Source: Oceaniglobus roseus (GTDB taxonomy: Bacteria; Pseudomonadota; Alphaproteobacteria; Rhodobacterales; Rhodobacteraceae). Taken from it: a stretch of DNA of 64,000 bases. Numbering within the stretch: the first letter of the stretch is position 1; every line of letters begins with the position of its first letter. Both the position numbers and the translations under genes were made by a program. Below, piece after piece: positions 1-7,682 of the stretch. The notes under the pieces are model-generated. The model saw only the letters and a program-made list of their open reading frames with translations. It searched no databases and was not told the DNA's origin. Location of the stretch: assembly GCF_002869745.1 (NCBI RefSeq), contig NZ_PNOS01000019.1, positions 1-64,000 on the forward strand, read 5' to 3'.

Positions 1-1
1 G

Positions 2-946
2 CAGGACGCGCCGCGCGCCGCCGCGCCGGGGCCGCTCCTGCGGGTGCGCGACCTGACGAACCGCTTCCCGGTCCGGGGCGGCATCCTGCGCCGCACCGTG
101 GCCGAGGTCCACGCGGTCGAGCGGGTGGGCTTCGATGTCGCCCCCGGCCAGACCCTGGCGCTGGTCGGCGAATCCGGCTCGGGCAAGTCCACCTGCGGCC
201 GCTCGATCCTGCGGCTGGTCGAACCGCAGGAGGGCGAGATCACGCTTGCGGGCCAGAACGTCCGCGCCCTCGGCCCCGAGGGCCTGCGCCGGGCCCGCCG
301 CGACATGCAGATGGTGTTCCAGGATCCCTTCGCATCGCTGAACCCCTACATGCGCCTCGGTGCGCAGGTGGCGGAACCGATGCGGAATTTCGCCATCGCC
401 TCCGGTGCCGAGTTGGACGAGCGGGTGGCCGGCCTGTTCGACCGCGTGGAACTGCCCAGAAGCTTCCTGCGCCGCTTCCCGCACGAGCTTTCGGGCGGCC
501 AGCGCCAGCGCGTCGCGGTGGCGCGGGCGCTGTCGCTGAACCCGAAGCTGATCATCGCGGACGAGGCGGTGTCGGCGCTCGACGTCTCGGTGCAGGCTCA
601 GGTGCTGAACCTGATGATGGATCTCCAGGCGGACCTCGGCCTGTCGTTCCTGTTCATCAGCCACGACATGGCGGTGGTCGAGAGGGTGTCCCACCATGTC
701 GCCGTCATGTACCTCGGCCGGATCGTCGAGATCGGACCCCGCGCCGCGATCTTCGAGGATCCCCGCCACGGCTACACCCGCTCGCTGATGGCGGCGGTGC
801 CCGTGGCCGATCCGCGCCGCCGACGCCTGCGCGAGGACCTGGGCTTCACCCCCATCGCCTCGCCGGTGTTCCCCGTCGGACACCGCCATCCCGCGCCGGT
901 CTACGACGAGGTGAGCCCCGGCCACCTTGTGCTGCGGGAGGGGTGA
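2..946 (+). CDS. ABC transporter ATP-binding protein, DppF/OppF type (5' end outside window)
   Basis: ATPase that energises uptake of peptides or similar solutes across the inner membrane. The reading frame is open to the left edge, so the start is missing; a GTG near 44 is internal, because the residues before it (PLLRVRDL) already belong to the domain. In the visible fragment Walker A GESGSGKST is at about 56-64, the Q-loop VFQDP near 105, the signature LSGGQRQR near 163-170, Walker B LIIADE near 183-188, and the H-loop ISHD follows. The C-terminal stretch YLGRIVEIG...HGYTRSL is the Opp/Dpp extension. The usual Walker B Pro is Ala (DEAVSALD). Its partners must lie to the left. The substrate cannot be judged from this subunit. 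Confidence 0.93.
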   Translation, partial: QDAPRAAAPGPLLRVRDLTNRFPVRGGILRRTVAEVHAVERVGFDVAPGQTLALVGESGSGKSTCGRSILRLVEPQEGEITLAGQNVRALGPEGLRRARRDMQMVFQDPFASLNPYMRLGAQVAEPMRNFAIASGAELDERVAGLFDRVELPRSFLRRFPHELSGGQRQRVAVARALSLNPKLIIADEAVSALDVSVQAQVLNLMMDLQADLGLSFLFISHDMAVVERVSHHVAVMYLGRIVEIGPRAAIFEDPRHGYTRSLMAAVPVADPRRRRLREDLGFTPIASPVFPVGHRHPAPVYDEVSPGHLVLREG

Positions 947-1023
947 GGACGACCGCAGCCCCTGCCCCGGAGAAACGATGGCGCGTGCCTTTTCCTTGGC
1001 CATGTTGAACGCCGCTTGAGGCT

Positions 1024-1048
1024 ATCCCCGGCGACAGGAGCCGGGGAT
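1024..1048. terminator. Hairpin between convergent genes
   Basis: A perfect 9-bp inverted repeat (ATCCCCGGC / GCCGGGGAT) with a 7-base loop lies between the end of the ABC ATPase and the end of the convergent GntR gene. There is no clear T-run, so it is a likely but unproven bidirectional terminator. Confidence 0.5.
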
Positions 1049-1095
1049 CCCGGGCGGGCCGCCACTTCACGGAAACTCGGCCGCAGGGAAGCCAG

Positions 1096-1767
1096 TCAGG
1101 GGCGACCCAGAAGGTTGTGCTGAACGGTCAGAAGATGCGCGCGCATGGCCGCCGAGGCCTGTTCCGGATGGCGCGCGTTGAGCGCGTCGAGGATCTGGGC
1201 GTGTTCCTCGCAATAGCGCAGCCGACGCGCCTCGACGAAGCTGCGCTTCTTCATCTCGAACCATTTCGGCTGGTCCCGCAGCACCCGCAGCACCTCGTGG
1301 ATCTCGCGCAGCAGGTCGTTGCGGGTACAGGAGAAGATCCTGTGGTGAAACTCCGCGTCCCAGTATTCGAACTCGGGCATCTCGGCCGATGCGACCGCGG
1401 TCTCGTGCGCGGCGCCGATGGCTGCCAGCGCCGAGGCGCTGGCGTTGGACGCGGCGAAGGCGGCGGCGGCGGGTTCCAGCAGCAGCCGCACCTCCATCAT
1501 GTCGGCGGGCGACGTGCCCTCCATCCGCCGCACGATGTCGGCGATGCCGTTCCCCGGCGCCTCCTGCAGGTAGGTGCCGCGCCCGACGTGCCGCACGAGG
1601 ATGCCGTCGGCCTCCAGCCGGTCGAAGGCGCGGCGGACGGTGTTGCGGGCGACGCCGTATTCCTCGGCGAGGTCACGCTCGGTCGGCAGCCGCCTGCCGC
1701 CGGACCATTCGCCTGCCGCCACACGGCCGCGCAGTTGCGAAGCGATACGTTCGGCGTTTCCCCGCAT
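1096..1767 (-). CDS. GntR-family (FadR/FCD) transcriptional regulator
   Basis: DNA-binding regulator of 223 aa. The winged helix (residues 8-68) has RLPTERDLAEEYGVARNTVR as its recognition core. An all-helical FCD ligand domain (about 90-215) follows and contains the D-x-x-x-H type element WDAEFHHRIF. I chose the ATG at 1767 because GGGAG sits just upstream and the domain begins at once; the longer frame to 1893 runs into the promoter of the divergent gene. FCD regulators usually sense organic acids. Here the gene diverges from an FAH-family hydrolase and a TAXI-TRAP operon, which it probably controls together with itself. Confidence 0.9.
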   Translation of the reverse strand: MRGNAERIASQLRGRVAAGEWSGGRRLPTERDLAEEYGVARNTVRRAFDRLEADGILVRHVGRGTYLQEAPGNGIADIVRRMEGTSPADMMEVRLLLEPAAAAFAASNASASALAAIGAAHETAVASAEMPEFEYWDAEFHHRIFSCTRNDLLREIHEVLRVLRDQPKWFEMKKRSFVEARRLRYCEEHAQILDALNARHPEQASAAMRAHLLTVQHNLLGRP

Positions 1768-1779
1768 GGCGGCTCCCAA

Positions 1780-1895
1780 TGATCCAATCTTGCGCCAATT
1801 TGCCAACCACACGCAAATTTGGCAAGTCCCGCGCAAAGATGCTTGCCAGAATTGCCCGCATTCTGTACCATTTAGTGAACCAAATTGATCCAATC
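1780..1895. promoter_or_regulatory. Divergent promoter region with repeated sites
   Basis: The region between the GntR gene and the FAH gene carries TGATCCAATC twice in direct orientation (1780-1789 and 1886-1895). It also has an inverted repeat TTGCCAA / TTGGCAA (1800-1806 and 1819-1825). It is much more A+T-rich than its surroundings. These are candidate operators for the adjacent GntR regulator; the assignment is inference. Confidence 0.45.
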
Positions 1896-1919
1896 AAGAA
1901 AAATGGATGGGAGGGACGC

Positions 1920-2789
1920 TTGAAGGTCGCGACTTACCGGCATGAAGGCAGGCGGTACGTGGGTCTTGTCGACGAGGCCGCGGGGACGGTTTCGCCGCTG
2001 GATCTGCCCGCTGAAGAGGCCGAGCGCGGGGTTGCCGCCCTGATCGGACGGGACACGCCGACCGCGGGCGGGCCGGTGGCGCTGGCCGATGTGCAGCTTG
2101 AAGCCCCGGTGCCGCGCCCCGCGCGCAACATCTTCTGCGTCGGCAAGAACTATTTCGAGCACGCGCACGAGTTCTCGAAGAGCGGCTTCGATTCCAGCGC
2201 CGCCAAGGGCGCGGTGCCGAGCGAACCGATCATCTTCTCCAAGGTGCCGGACTGCGTGATCGCCCACGACGAGCAGGTGCTGATCGACCCCGACGTGTCC
2301 GGGGCCATCGACTATGAGGCCGAACTGGCCGTCATCATCGGCACGGGCGGGCGCGGCATCACGAGGAACGCCGCGATGGAGCACGTGTGGGGCTATACCA
2401 TCGTCAACGACGTGACCGCGCGCGATCTGCAGGGGCGGTACAGCCAGTGGATCGTCGGCAAGTCGCAGGACACCTTCTGCCCCATGGGCCCCTGGGCCGT
2501 GACCCGCGACGAGATCGACGTGTCCGACACCGCGATCCGCTGCAGCGTGAACGGCGAGCTTCGGCAGGATTCGAACACCGGCCTGCTGATCTTCGACATC
2601 CCGACGATCATCGCCACCATCTCGCAGGGGGTGACGCTGAAGCCCGGGGACGTGATCGCCACGGGCACCCCGGCGGGCGTCGGCATCGGCTTCGATCCCC
2701 CGAAGTACCTGGTGCCCGGCGACGTGGTCGAGATCGAGATCGACGGGGTGGGCAGGCTCAGGAACACCTTCGGGCGCTGGAGCGCCTGA
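1920..2789 (+). CDS. Fumarylacetoacetate hydrolase (FAH) family protein
   Basis: Metal-dependent hydrolase, isomerase or decarboxylase of beta-diketo or 2-oxo acids, 289 aa and soluble. Family hallmarks are IFCVGKNY (about 71-78), the metal-binding DYEAELAVII (about 125-134), YTIVNDVTARDLQ, GKSQDTFCPMGP and TGTPAGVGIGF near the C-terminus. The start is an uncommon TTG at 1920: GGGAGGGA lies 3 bases upstream, and no in-frame ATG or GTG lies between there and the domain. It heads an apparent operon with a TAXI-TRAP transporter. Fumarylpyruvate hydrolase, acylpyruvase and 2-hydroxymuconate-type enzymes share these motifs, so the substrate is open. Confidence 0.88.
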   Translation: MKVATYRHEGRRYVGLVDEAAGTVSPLDLPAEEAERGVAALIGRDTPTAGGPVALADVQLEAPVPRPARNIFCVGKNYFEHAHEFSKSGFDSSAAKGAVPSEPIIFSKVPDCVIAHDEQVLIDPDVSGAIDYEAELAVIIGTGGRGITRNAAMEHVWGYTIVNDVTARDLQGRYSQWIVGKSQDTFCPMGPWAVTRDEIDVSDTAIRCSVNGELRQDSNTGLLIFDIPTIIATISQGVTLKPGDVIATGTPAGVGIGFDPPKYLVPGDVVEIEIDGVGRLRNTFGRWSA

Positions 2790-2882
2790 GGAAGGACAGA
2801 CCCCGGGAAACGGGGCGGACGGGAAGGACGGCGGCGCCGGTCGCCGCAAGCGATTACCCAGAAAGTGGAGGAGGAGAACCAG

Positions 2883-3827
2883 ATGAAACACATGCTTTGC
2901 ACCGCGGCGGCCCTGACCGCGCTGGCCACGGCAGGCCATGCGCAGTCGACGGAGGTCGCCTGGGGCGGCTCGAACCCGGGCGGCGTCATGTACTACATGG
3001 TCGGCGTCGCGGGCACCGAGCTGGCCAAGGACCTGCCGGACGTCAACATCACGCAGGTCACCACCGGCGGCTCGACCGAGAACGCCAAGCGGCTGATCAA
3101 GGGCGAGCTGGACATGGGCATCGTCTATGGCAGCCACGTCTACATGTCGCAGAAACCCGAGGGCCCGTTCGAGGGCGGTGACAAGGGCACCATGCTGCGC
3201 GGCGTCGCCATGGCCTACGAGGGTCCGACCTATTTCGTGACGCTGGGCGACAGCGGGATCGAGTCGCTGGCCGATCTGGATGGCAAGAAGGTGGCGCTTG
3301 GCCCGCCGGGATCGGGCACCGTCTTCAATTGCACGAACGTCCTGACGGCGCTTGGCCTGATCGGCAGCATCGATCCGCAGCTGATGACCTTCGCCGATGC
3401 GGGGCGTGCCCTTGGCAACGGACAGATCGACGCCTTCTGCCAGTCGTCCTCGCCCGCCGCGGCGGTGACCGAGCTGGCCGAGACCCGCGACATCACGGTC
3501 ATTCCCTACGCGGAGGACCAGCTGGCGCAGATCAGCGAGGCCTATCCGTTCTACCACACCGGCACGATGCCCGACACGACCTACAAGGGCGTGCCGGCCA
3601 CCGACATGCCCTTCACCACCGTCTACTGGGTCGCACACGAGCGGGTGCCCGAGGACGTGGTGAAGCGGATGGTCGCCGCGGCCTATGACAGGCAGGACGC
3701 GCTGGCGGCCGGTCACAAGGCCTGGGCACAGATGAAGCCCGACGTCGCCAACTTCCAGAAGCTCGGCGCGCCGATGCATCCGGGCGCCGAGGCCTACTAC
3801 CGCGAACAGGGCCAGTGGCCCGAGTGA
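2883..3827 (+). CDS. TAXI-family TRAP transporter solute-binding protein
   Basis: Periplasmic receptor of a TRAP secondary transporter, 314 aa. An N-terminal signal peptide (about 1-21, ending GHAQS) precedes the TAXI fold: WGGSNPGGVMYYMVG, TTGGSTENAKRL and GELDMGIVYG at the front, and PGSGTVFNCTNVLTALG in the middle. The ATG at 2883 follows GGAGGAGGA by 6 bases and is preferred over an in-frame GTG at 2865, which would spoil the signal peptide. The permease gene follows after 75 bases containing a hairpin. TAXI systems have been tied to glutamate and other organic acids; the substrate here is unknown. Confidence 0.9.
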   Translation: MKHMLCTAAALTALATAGHAQSTEVAWGGSNPGGVMYYMVGVAGTELAKDLPDVNITQVTTGGSTENAKRLIKGELDMGIVYGSHVYMSQKPEGPFEGGDKGTMLRGVAMAYEGPTYFVTLGDSGIESLADLDGKKVALGPPGSGTVFNCTNVLTALGLIGSIDPQLMTFADAGRALGNGQIDAFCQSSSPAAAVTELAETRDITVIPYAEDQLAQISEAYPFYHTGTMPDTTYKGVPATDMPFTTVYWVAHERVPEDVVKRMVAAAYDRQDALAAGHKAWAQMKPDVANFQKLGAPMHPGAEAYYREQGQWPE

Positions 3828-3850
3828 TCCGCACCCCCTGACACTCCTTC

Positions 3851-3873
3851 GCCCCGGTCCGCGCGGCCGGGGC
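3851..3873 (+). terminator. Intercistronic hairpin between TAXI receptor and permease
   Basis: GCCCCGG / CCGGGGC with a 9-base loop, followed by GTTTCTC. Its position between receptor and permease suggests partial termination or mRNA stabilisation, giving more receptor than permease. This is inference from position. Confidence 0.45.
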
Positions 3874-3902
3874 GTTTCTCGATCTTGCGGCAGGACGCAC
3901 CG

Positions 3903-5834
3903 ATGTTCGACTTCTCGTGGCTGTTCCGGGTGAACGGCGCAAAGCGCAGCCTCACCGGGGTCTGGGCGCTGGTCTTCAACCTGACCGCCATCGGCTTCTC
4001 GCTGTTCTACCTCTACACCTCCGGCTTCGGCCTGGTCTCGACCCAGAGCAACCGCGGCGTCTACCTGATGCTGACCTCGGTGCTGGTGTTCCTGCTCTAT
4101 CCCGCGCACCGCCGCTCGCCCACCGACCGGCCCAGCATCGTCGACCTGGTCCTGATCGGCCTCACCGTCGCCTCGATCGGGTACTGGATCGACCAGTACG
4201 TCAGCTACGCCATCTTCCGCGTGTCCTCGCCCAACCAGTACGACCTGGTCATGGGCGCCATCGCCATCGCGCTGATGCTGGAAACCAGCCGCCGGGTGCT
4301 GGGGCCGATCATCTCGATCCTCGCGCTCGTGTTTCTCTGCCAGCTCTACTTCGGCCCCTACCTGCCCGGCCGCCTGGCGCATTCCGGCATGTCCGTCGAG
4401 CGCATCCTGGAGTTCACCTATTCCACGCAGGAGGCGCTGTTCGGCGTCGTCACGGCGACCTTCGCGACCTTCGTGTTCCCGTTCATGATCTTCGGCGCGT
4501 TCCTCGAACGCTCGGGCGCGGGGGCCTTCTTCATGGACCTCGGGACCGCGGTCGCGGGCAGGTGGCGGGGCGGCCCGGCCAAGATCGCGGTGATGACCTC
4601 GGCGCTGTTCGGGTCGATCTCGGGGTCGTCGGTGGCGAACGTCGTGACCACCGGGTCCTTCACCATCCCGCTGATGAAGCGCACCGGGTTCCGCCCGCAC
4701 CATGCCGGCGCCATCGAGGCCATCGCCTCGACCGGCGGACAGTTCATGCCGCCCGTCATGGGGGCCGGGGTGTTCATCCTCGCGACGCTGACCGAGACGA
4801 GTTACCTCTACATCGCGCTGATCAACGTAATCCCCGCCTGCCTGTTCTTCCTGTTCCTGCTGTCGATGGTCGACCTCGAGGCGGTGGGGCTGGGCCTGAA
4901 GGGCTTGCCCGACGAGGAGATCCCGAGCCTCAGCAAGGTACTGGCGGGGGGCTGGCATTTCTTCCTGCCGCTCGCCACCGTGATCGGCCTGCTGTTCTGG
5001 GGGTATTCGGCCGAGTTCTGCGCCTTCTGGGGCACCGTCGCGGCGGCCGTCCTGTCGTGGCGGAACAAGGCGACGCGCATGGGACCGAGCGACATCGCCC
5101 AGGCCCTCGCAGGGGGCGCGGCCAGCAACACGTCGGCGGGCGCGGCCATCGGCACCCTCGGCGTCATCATCGGCGGGATCGTCCTGGCGGGGCTGGGGCT
5201 GAAGTTCTCGGCCGTGCTGATCGACTTCTCCGGCGGCAACCTGTTCGTCGCAGTGCTGCTGGTGACGCTGGTGTCCGTCGTCATCGGCATGGGGTCGTCC
5301 ACCACCGGCTCCTACATCATCCTGTCGGTCGTCGCGGCCCCCGCGCTGATCCAGCTTGGCGTGCCGACGGTCGCGGCGCACCTTGCGGTGTTCTATGCCG
5401 CGTGCCTCTCGAACATCACGCCGCCGGTCTGCGTCTCGGCCTTCGCGGGGGCGGCCATCGCGGGCGCGCCGCCCATGAAAACCGGCTTTGCCGCCCTCAA
5501 GTTCGGCGCGACGTTGGCGCTGATGCCTTTCACCTTCGTCTACGTTCCGGAAATCCTGATGCAGGGCGACTGGCCGGACATCATCGTCTCGAGCCTGCTC
5601 TATGCCGTCGGAAGCGTGGCGCTGGCGATCTGCCTGCAGGGCAGCGCGCCGATCGGCGGACGCATAGCGATGGCGCCCCGCGTGCTGTTCGGGGTGTCGG
5701 CGGTCTTGCTGCTGTTCCCCAGCTCCTGGATCACGGATGTCGCCGGGCTGATCGTCGGTCTGGCAGCGGTTCTCCTGACGTCGGCGATGCGGGCTCCCGC
5801 AGTGGCGAGCGAAGCGGGAAGCCGCCAGGACTGA
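3903..5834 (+). CDS. TRAP transporter permease, fused DctQ-DctM type (TAXI system)
   Basis: Integral membrane permease of 643 aa made of a small four-helix Q-type part (about 1-150) fused to a large DctM part. Multiple hydrophobic segments run throughout. DctM signatures include FGSISGSSVANVVTTGSFT, GGQFMPPVMGAG and NITPPVCVSAFAGAAIAG. The ATG at 3903 is chosen over the upstream TTG at 3885. Fused permeases are the norm for TAXI receptors, which matches the receptor immediately upstream. Uptake is ion-coupled rather than ATP-driven. Confidence 0.92.
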   Translation: MFDFSWLFRVNGAKRSLTGVWALVFNLTAIGFSLFYLYTSGFGLVSTQSNRGVYLMLTSVLVFLLYPAHRRSPTDRPSIVDLVLIGLTVASIGYWIDQYVSYAIFRVSSPNQYDLVMGAIAIALMLETSRRVLGPIISILALVFLCQLYFGPYLPGRLAHSGMSVERILEFTYSTQEALFGVVTATFATFVFPFMIFGAFLERSGAGAFFMDLGTAVAGRWRGGPAKIAVMTSALFGSISGSSVANVVTTGSFTIPLMKRTGFRPHHAGAIEAIASTGGQFMPPVMGAGVFILATLTETSYLYIALINVIPACLFFLFLLSMVDLEAVGLGLKGLPDEEIPSLSKVLAGGWHFFLPLATVIGLLFWGYSAEFCAFWGTVAAAVLSWRNKATRMGPSDIAQALAGGAASNTSAGAAIGTLGVIIGGIVLAGLGLKFSAVLIDFSGGNLFVAVLLVTLVSVVIGMGSSTTGSYIILSVVAAPALIQLGVPTVAAHLAVFYAACLSNITPPVCVSAFAGAAIAGAPPMKTGFAALKFGATLALMPFTFVYVPEILMQGDWPDIIVSSLLYAVGSVALAICLQGSAPIGGRIAMAPRVLFGVSAVLLLFPSSWITDVAGLIVGLAAVLLTSAMRAPAVASEAGSRQD

Positions 5835-5965
5835 TAGCTTCCCCAGGAAAGACCCGAGGCCGACGCCGCGCGGTGACGGCCTGGGCGACGACCGCCAGTA
5901 CACCGGTCAAATGCCCTCGCGACGCCTTGACGGTCTGCGTACCTTTCCAGCCATGGCCCGGGTAT

Positions 5966-5979
5966 TTGGTCCATACAAA
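5966..5979 (+). promoter_or_regulatory. Candidate HutC/GntR-type operator upstream of the alcohol dehydrogenase
   Basis: TTGGTCCATACAAA resembles TTGGTCTGGACAAA, which lies beside the HutC-type regulator at 41881-41894. It sits in the 236-base gap between the TRAP permease and the alcohol dehydrogenase. Assignment to that regulator is inference. Confidence 0.3.
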
Positions 5980-6006
5980 TTGCCTCCGCTCTTCGGACCC
6001 GGTAGA

Positions 6007-6041
6007 GGTGGCGCAGCCACCGGGCCCGTCGGGCCCCGACG
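6007..6041 (+). promoter_or_regulatory. Structured 5' leader of the alcohol dehydrogenase gene
   Basis: Two adjacent hairpins: GGTGGC-GCA-GCCACC (6007-6021) and the near-palindrome CGTCGGG-C-CCCGACG (6027-6041), which overlaps GGGCCC-GTC-GGGCCC. They end about 30 bases before the start codon. This could be a terminator of the upstream operon or a leader element. No known riboswitch is recognised. Confidence 0.35.
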
Positions 6042-6070
6042 ACAGCGCGAGATTGCGAGGGTATCCAGGA

Positions 6071-7225
6071 ATGCAGCCGTTCTTCTTCAACACCACGAAG
6101 TCCATCGTCTTCCGGCCCGGCGCCTCGGCCGAGCTTGCGTCGGTGGCGGGCGCGCTGCTGGGCGGCAGGATCCTGTTCGTGACCGACCCGGGATTGCGGC
6201 GGCTGGGTCTGTGCGACGCCGGTCTCGCCTCGCTCGAGGCGGCGGGACACGAGGTCACGGTCTTCGACGCGGTCGAGGCCGATCCGTCCCGCGCCACGCT
6301 TGAGAAGGCGGTCGAGGCCGGGCGCGGATGCACCGGCGTCGTGGGCTTCGGCGGCGGCTCCTCGCTTGACGTCGCCAAGGTGGCGGCGCTGCTGCTGGGC
6401 TCGGGCGAGGATCTGGACGAGGCCTGGGGCGTGGGACAGGCGAAGGGGCCGCGGCTGCCGCTGGTGCTGGTGCCGACCACGGCCGGGACCGGCTCGGAAG
6501 TGACGCCGGTCTCGATCATCACCGTCGGCGCGGAGGAGAAGCGCGGCGTCTCCTCGCCGGTGATCCTGCCCGACATCGCGGTGCTGGACGCGGACCTGAC
6601 CCTGGGCCTGCCCGCGTCGATCACGGCGGCGACGGGGGTGGATGCGATGGTGCACGCGATCGAGGCCTATGCCTCGGGCAACGCCAACAACAACCCGCTC
6701 TCGCGGATGCTGGCGCGCGAGGCGCTGCGGCTGCTGGGCGCGAACATCCGCACCGTCGTGGCCGAGCCCGGCAATGTCGAGGCGCGGGGCGCGATGCTGC
6801 TGGGCTCGATGCTGGCCGGGCAGGCCTTCGCCAATTCGCCGGTCGCCGCCGTCCATGCGCTGGCCTATCCCATCGGCGGGACGTTCCACGTTCCGCACGG
6901 GCTGTCGAACGCGCTGGTCCTGCCCCACGTGCTGCGCTTCAACGCGCCCGACGCCTATGCGCTCTATGCCGAGATCGCGGCCGATGCCTTCCCCGACCTC
7001 GCCGCGGTCGAAGGGTCGCAGGCCCGCTGCGCCGCCTTCATCGAGGCGCTCGCCGACCTCGCGACCGAACTTCGGATGCCGACGCGCCTGCGCGACGTGT
7101 CGATCCCCGAGACGGCGCTGGAGAAGATGGCGGCGGACGCGATGGTCCAGCAGCGGCTTCTGGTGAACAACCCGCGGACCGTCGGCGAGGCGGACGCGCT
7201 GGCGATCTATCGCGCGGCCTGGTGA
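6071..7225 (+). CDS. Iron-containing alcohol dehydrogenase family protein
   Basis: NAD(P)-dependent oxidoreductase of the Fe-ADH/maleylacetate reductase superfamily, 384 aa. The dinucleotide-binding GFGGGSSLDVAK is near 94-105, followed by TTAGTGSEVTP. The metal-site region comprises DAMVHAIEAY and HALAYPIGGTFHVPHGLSNA with the expected Asp and three His. GAGGG 9 bases upstream supports the ATG at 6071. The next gene overlaps its stop. Candidate reactions are reduction of maleylacetate, lactaldehyde or a 4-hydroxybutyrate-type semialdehyde; sequence alone does not decide. Confidence 0.9.
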   Translation: MQPFFFNTTKSIVFRPGASAELASVAGALLGGRILFVTDPGLRRLGLCDAGLASLEAAGHEVTVFDAVEADPSRATLEKAVEAGRGCTGVVGFGGGSSLDVAKVAALLLGSGEDLDEAWGVGQAKGPRLPLVLVPTTAGTGSEVTPVSIITVGAEEKRGVSSPVILPDIAVLDADLTLGLPASITAATGVDAMVHAIEAYASGNANNNPLSRMLAREALRLLGANIRTVVAEPGNVEARGAMLLGSMLAGQAFANSPVAAVHALAYPIGGTFHVPHGLSNALVLPHVLRFNAPDAYALYAEIAADAFPDLAAVEGSQARCAAFIEALADLATELRMPTRLRDVSIPETALEKMAADAMVQQRLLVNNPRTVGEADALAIYRAAW

Positions 7226-7656
7226 TGGCGGCGCCCCGGGCGCGGCGGGACGGATTTGCCACGTTCCGCCGGTTGCAGACACGCTGGATCGACAACGACA
7301 TCTACGGCCACATGAACAACGTGGTGCATTATTCGCTGTTCGACACCGCGGTGAACGGCTGGCTGATGGAGCGCGGGCTGCTCGATCCCGCGACGTCCGA
7401 AAGCTACGGCCTCGTCGTCGAGACGGGGTGCCGGTATCACGGCGAGATCCGCTTCCCGGACGTGGTGCATGCGGGGCTGCGCGTCGCTAAGCTCGGTACC
7501 TCGTCTGTGCGCTTCGAGATCGCGCTGTTCCGCAACGATGCGCAGGAGGCGGCGGCCGAGGGCTTCTTCGTCCACGTCTATGTCGCGCGGGGGACGCACC
7601 GCCCGGTGCCCATCGACAGCCCGCGCCGCGCCGCCTTCGCAAGCCTCATGCCCTAG
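7225..7656 (+). CDS. Acyl-CoA thioesterase, 4-hydroxybenzoyl-CoA thioesterase (hotdog) family
   Basis: Small cytosolic hotdog-fold thioesterase, 143 aa, likely releasing CoA from an acyl-CoA. The active-site signature DNDIYGHMNN (about 22-31) carries the catalytic Asp expected in FadM/YbgC-type enzymes, and a VHYSLFDTAVNGWL helix follows. The ATG at 7225 overlaps the preceding TGA (TGATG), so translation is probably coupled to the alcohol dehydrogenase; a GTG one codon earlier is possible. Substrate unknown. Confidence 0.85.
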   Translation: MAAPRARRDGFATFRRLQTRWIDNDIYGHMNNVVHYSLFDTAVNGWLMERGLLDPATSESYGLVVETGCRYHGEIRFPDVVHAGLRVAKLGTSSVRFEIALFRNDAQEAAAEGFFVHVYVARGTHRPVPIDSPRRAAFASLMP

Positions 7657-7662
7657 CCGCGC

Positions 7663-7682
7663 GCCCCGGCTCAGTCCGGGGC
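7663..7682. terminator. Bidirectional terminator hairpin
   Basis: GCCCCGG / CCGGGGC with a 6-base loop sits exactly where the thioesterase and tctA-like genes converge, and overlaps the latter's stop codon. Confidence 0.55.

Noticed and set aside
1872-5903. Very long open frame (over 1,300 codons) on the minus strand
   Set aside because: It is antisense to the FAH, TAXI receptor and TRAP permease genes, its product is Arg/Gly/His/Asp-rich without motifs, and it arises from high GC at third codon positions.
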